Shown one piece after another: positions 63,405 to 64,000 of a stretch of DNA of 64,000 nt. The translations under genes and the position numbers were made by a program. The notes under the pieces are model-generated. The model was not told the origin of the DNA and did no database searches. It saw only the letters and a list, made by a program, of their open reading frames with translations. Source of the DNA: Planctomycetota bacterium (GTDB taxonomy: Bacteria; Planctomycetota; Planctomycetia; Gemmatales; Gemmataceae); assembly GCA_003671255.1 (NCBI GenBank), contig QWPF01000002.1, positions 33,928 through 97,927 of the forward strand. Direction: 5' to 3'. How positions within the stretch are numbered: the first letter of the stretch is position 1; the number at the start of each line of letters is the position of its first letter.

Positions 63405-63434
63405 TTGATCATTTTTCAAGCTCCCGCCTATAAT
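63405..63434 (+). promoter_or_regulatory. Putative promoter of the surface-protein gene
   Basis: TTGATC (63405-63410), an 18-bp spacer and a perfect TATAAT (63429-63434). The start codon is about 85 bp downstream, leaving a long leader. The GGCGGG...CCCGCC inverted repeat spans the -35 and spacer and may act as an operator. Confidence 0.45.
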
Positions 63435-63520
63435 TTATTAAGCATTATGCCGATTAAGTAATCCGTAGGGATTGTTCAATGATTTCATAGATGGCTTTAT
63501 TTTTACTTGGAGAGATATAG

Positions 63521-64000
63521 ATGTTAAACAAATTTTTAAAGTTGTTAAGAGGCGCTGATGTTAAGAAAAGCAAGAAGCCATCTAGGTTATGTTCATTTAG
63601 GCCTGAGTTAGAATCTTTTGAAGAAAGAATTACCCCCACAACAAATATCATATTTGCCAACGGTTTGCTCACTGGTTCTGTCATAGTTGATGGGGGCATC
63701 AAAGGTGTTTCGGGGGTGAATATTGGAATTACAGGCGAAACCACAACTGGTCGATCCGTAAATTATTCCATCGTTACTAATGCAAATGGAAATTTCTCCA
63801 TCGATCAACTTCTTCCAGGTGCTTACACAGTTACTCGATCAACTCCTGCAGGATTTTTATCTGGTACAACTGCAACCTCTGCTCAATTAAATATTGTTGA
63901 AGGGCAAAGCATAACCCAAAATCTTGGTCTTGGTGGGCTTACCCCTGCAAAAGTTTCCTTAGGGCTTTGGGCCACAGGTGTAAGTTCCGGGGTAACAGCC
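63521..64000 (+). CDS. Large surface protein, N-terminal part, 3'-truncated
   Basis: An open frame of 160 codons from ATG 63521 to the last base of the window with no stop. GGAGAG lies eight bases upstream. A basic N-terminus (KKSKKPSR) is followed by RPELESFEERITPT, the N-terminal motif of many large planctomycete surface proteins (consensus LExLExRxxP), which acts in place of a normal signal peptide by an unknown route. From about residue 50 there is a Cna-B/SdrD-like beta fold (TGSVIVDGGIKGVSGVNIGITG, SIDQLLPGAYTVTRSTPAGF). An adhesin or cell-envelope protein is likely; its length is unknown. Confidence 0.75.
   Translation, partial: MLNKFLKLLRGADVKKSKKPSRLCSFRPELESFEERITPTTNIIFANGLLTGSVIVDGGIKGVSGVNIGITGETTTGRSVNYSIVTNANGNFSIDQLLPGAYTVTRSTPAGFLSGTTATSAQLNIVEGQSITQNLGLGGLTPAKVSLGLWATGVSSGVTA

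Noticed and set aside
1-64000. CRISPR array, transposon, prophage or known defence system
   Set aside because: No regularly spaced repeats, transposase, phage genes or restriction-modification/defence genes were seen; the Xer gene has no mobile neighbours.
1-64000. tRNA or rRNA genes in the intergenic regions
   Set aside because: No cloverleaf or rRNA-like stretch was seen in the gaps; a covariance search was not possible.

Overview
The window is AT-rich bacterial chromosome from a member of the Planctomycetota. The evidence is the set of lineage-typical families: two heme/DUF1549/DUF1553 (PSD1) proteins paired with Tat-exported DUF1501 proteins, a BBP7-type outer-membrane barrel protein, two DUF1080 proteins, a fused ThuA/PVC-type heme protein, and a surface protein whose N-terminus carries the planctomycete LExxExRxTP motif. 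Genus and order cannot be read from this sequence. I see no rRNA, tRNA, CRISPR array, insertion sequence or prophage. Both edges cut a gene.

Layout. 1-5.9 kb: 5'-truncated zinc peptidase, deoxyhypusine-synthase-family enzyme, trans-sulfuration-type PLP enzyme, lipoprotein, Xer recombinase. 6.0-21.3 kb: a complete 14-gene complex I operon, nuoABCDEFGHIJKLMN, with enlarged periplasmic loops in NuoH, NuoJ and NuoM and a long NuoK tail, followed by an APH-fold kinase-like gene. 22.3-23.2 kb: rplM-rpsI on the minus strand. 23.7-27.5 kb: rny, a YmdB-type phosphoesterase and a nucleotide-sugar dehydrogenase, overlapping end to end. 27.5-36.8 kb: a very long FHA/coiled-coil/pseudokinase protein, mutL, an NtrC-type regulator with two C-terminal helix-turn-helix units, a degenerate HD-GYP protein and a CPBP membrane protease. 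36.9-45.2 kb: a minus-strand cluster that looks like sugar uptake and oxidation (ThuA/heme fusion, DUF1080, Tat-exported Gfo/Idh oxidoreductase, DUF485 and a sodium:solute symporter). 45.3-52.8 kb: a PQQ-propeller/photolyase/GIY-YIG operon, two SDR genes, a DUF1080 gene, a sigma-70-family factor and, divergent from it, a CarH/LitR-like B12-binding MerR-type regulator. 52.9-61.9 kb: two tandem PSD1-DUF1501 pairs. 62.0-64.0 kb: the BBP7 protein and the start of a large surface protein.

The most interesting proposal is a small light- and B12-responsive regulon at 45-53 kb. The CarH-like protein keeps the W131-x9-E141-H142 cobalamin motif, with Met in place of the His that T. thermophilus CarH uses for its light adduct. 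The same sequence GAACGAT lies just downstream of two promoters with identical -35 (TTGACA) and -10 (TAAATT) hexamers, those of the sigma factor gene and of the photolyase operon. It occurs a third time, as part of a perfect 10-bp inverted repeat, between the sigma factor and CarH-like genes. The sites are visible in the sequence; the regulatory link is inference. Other points worth following are the extra periplasmic mass of complex I, the FHA/coiled-coil/pseudokinase protein, the SDR without its catalytic Tyr, and a bidirectional terminator hairpin that forms the coding end of the kinase-like gene.
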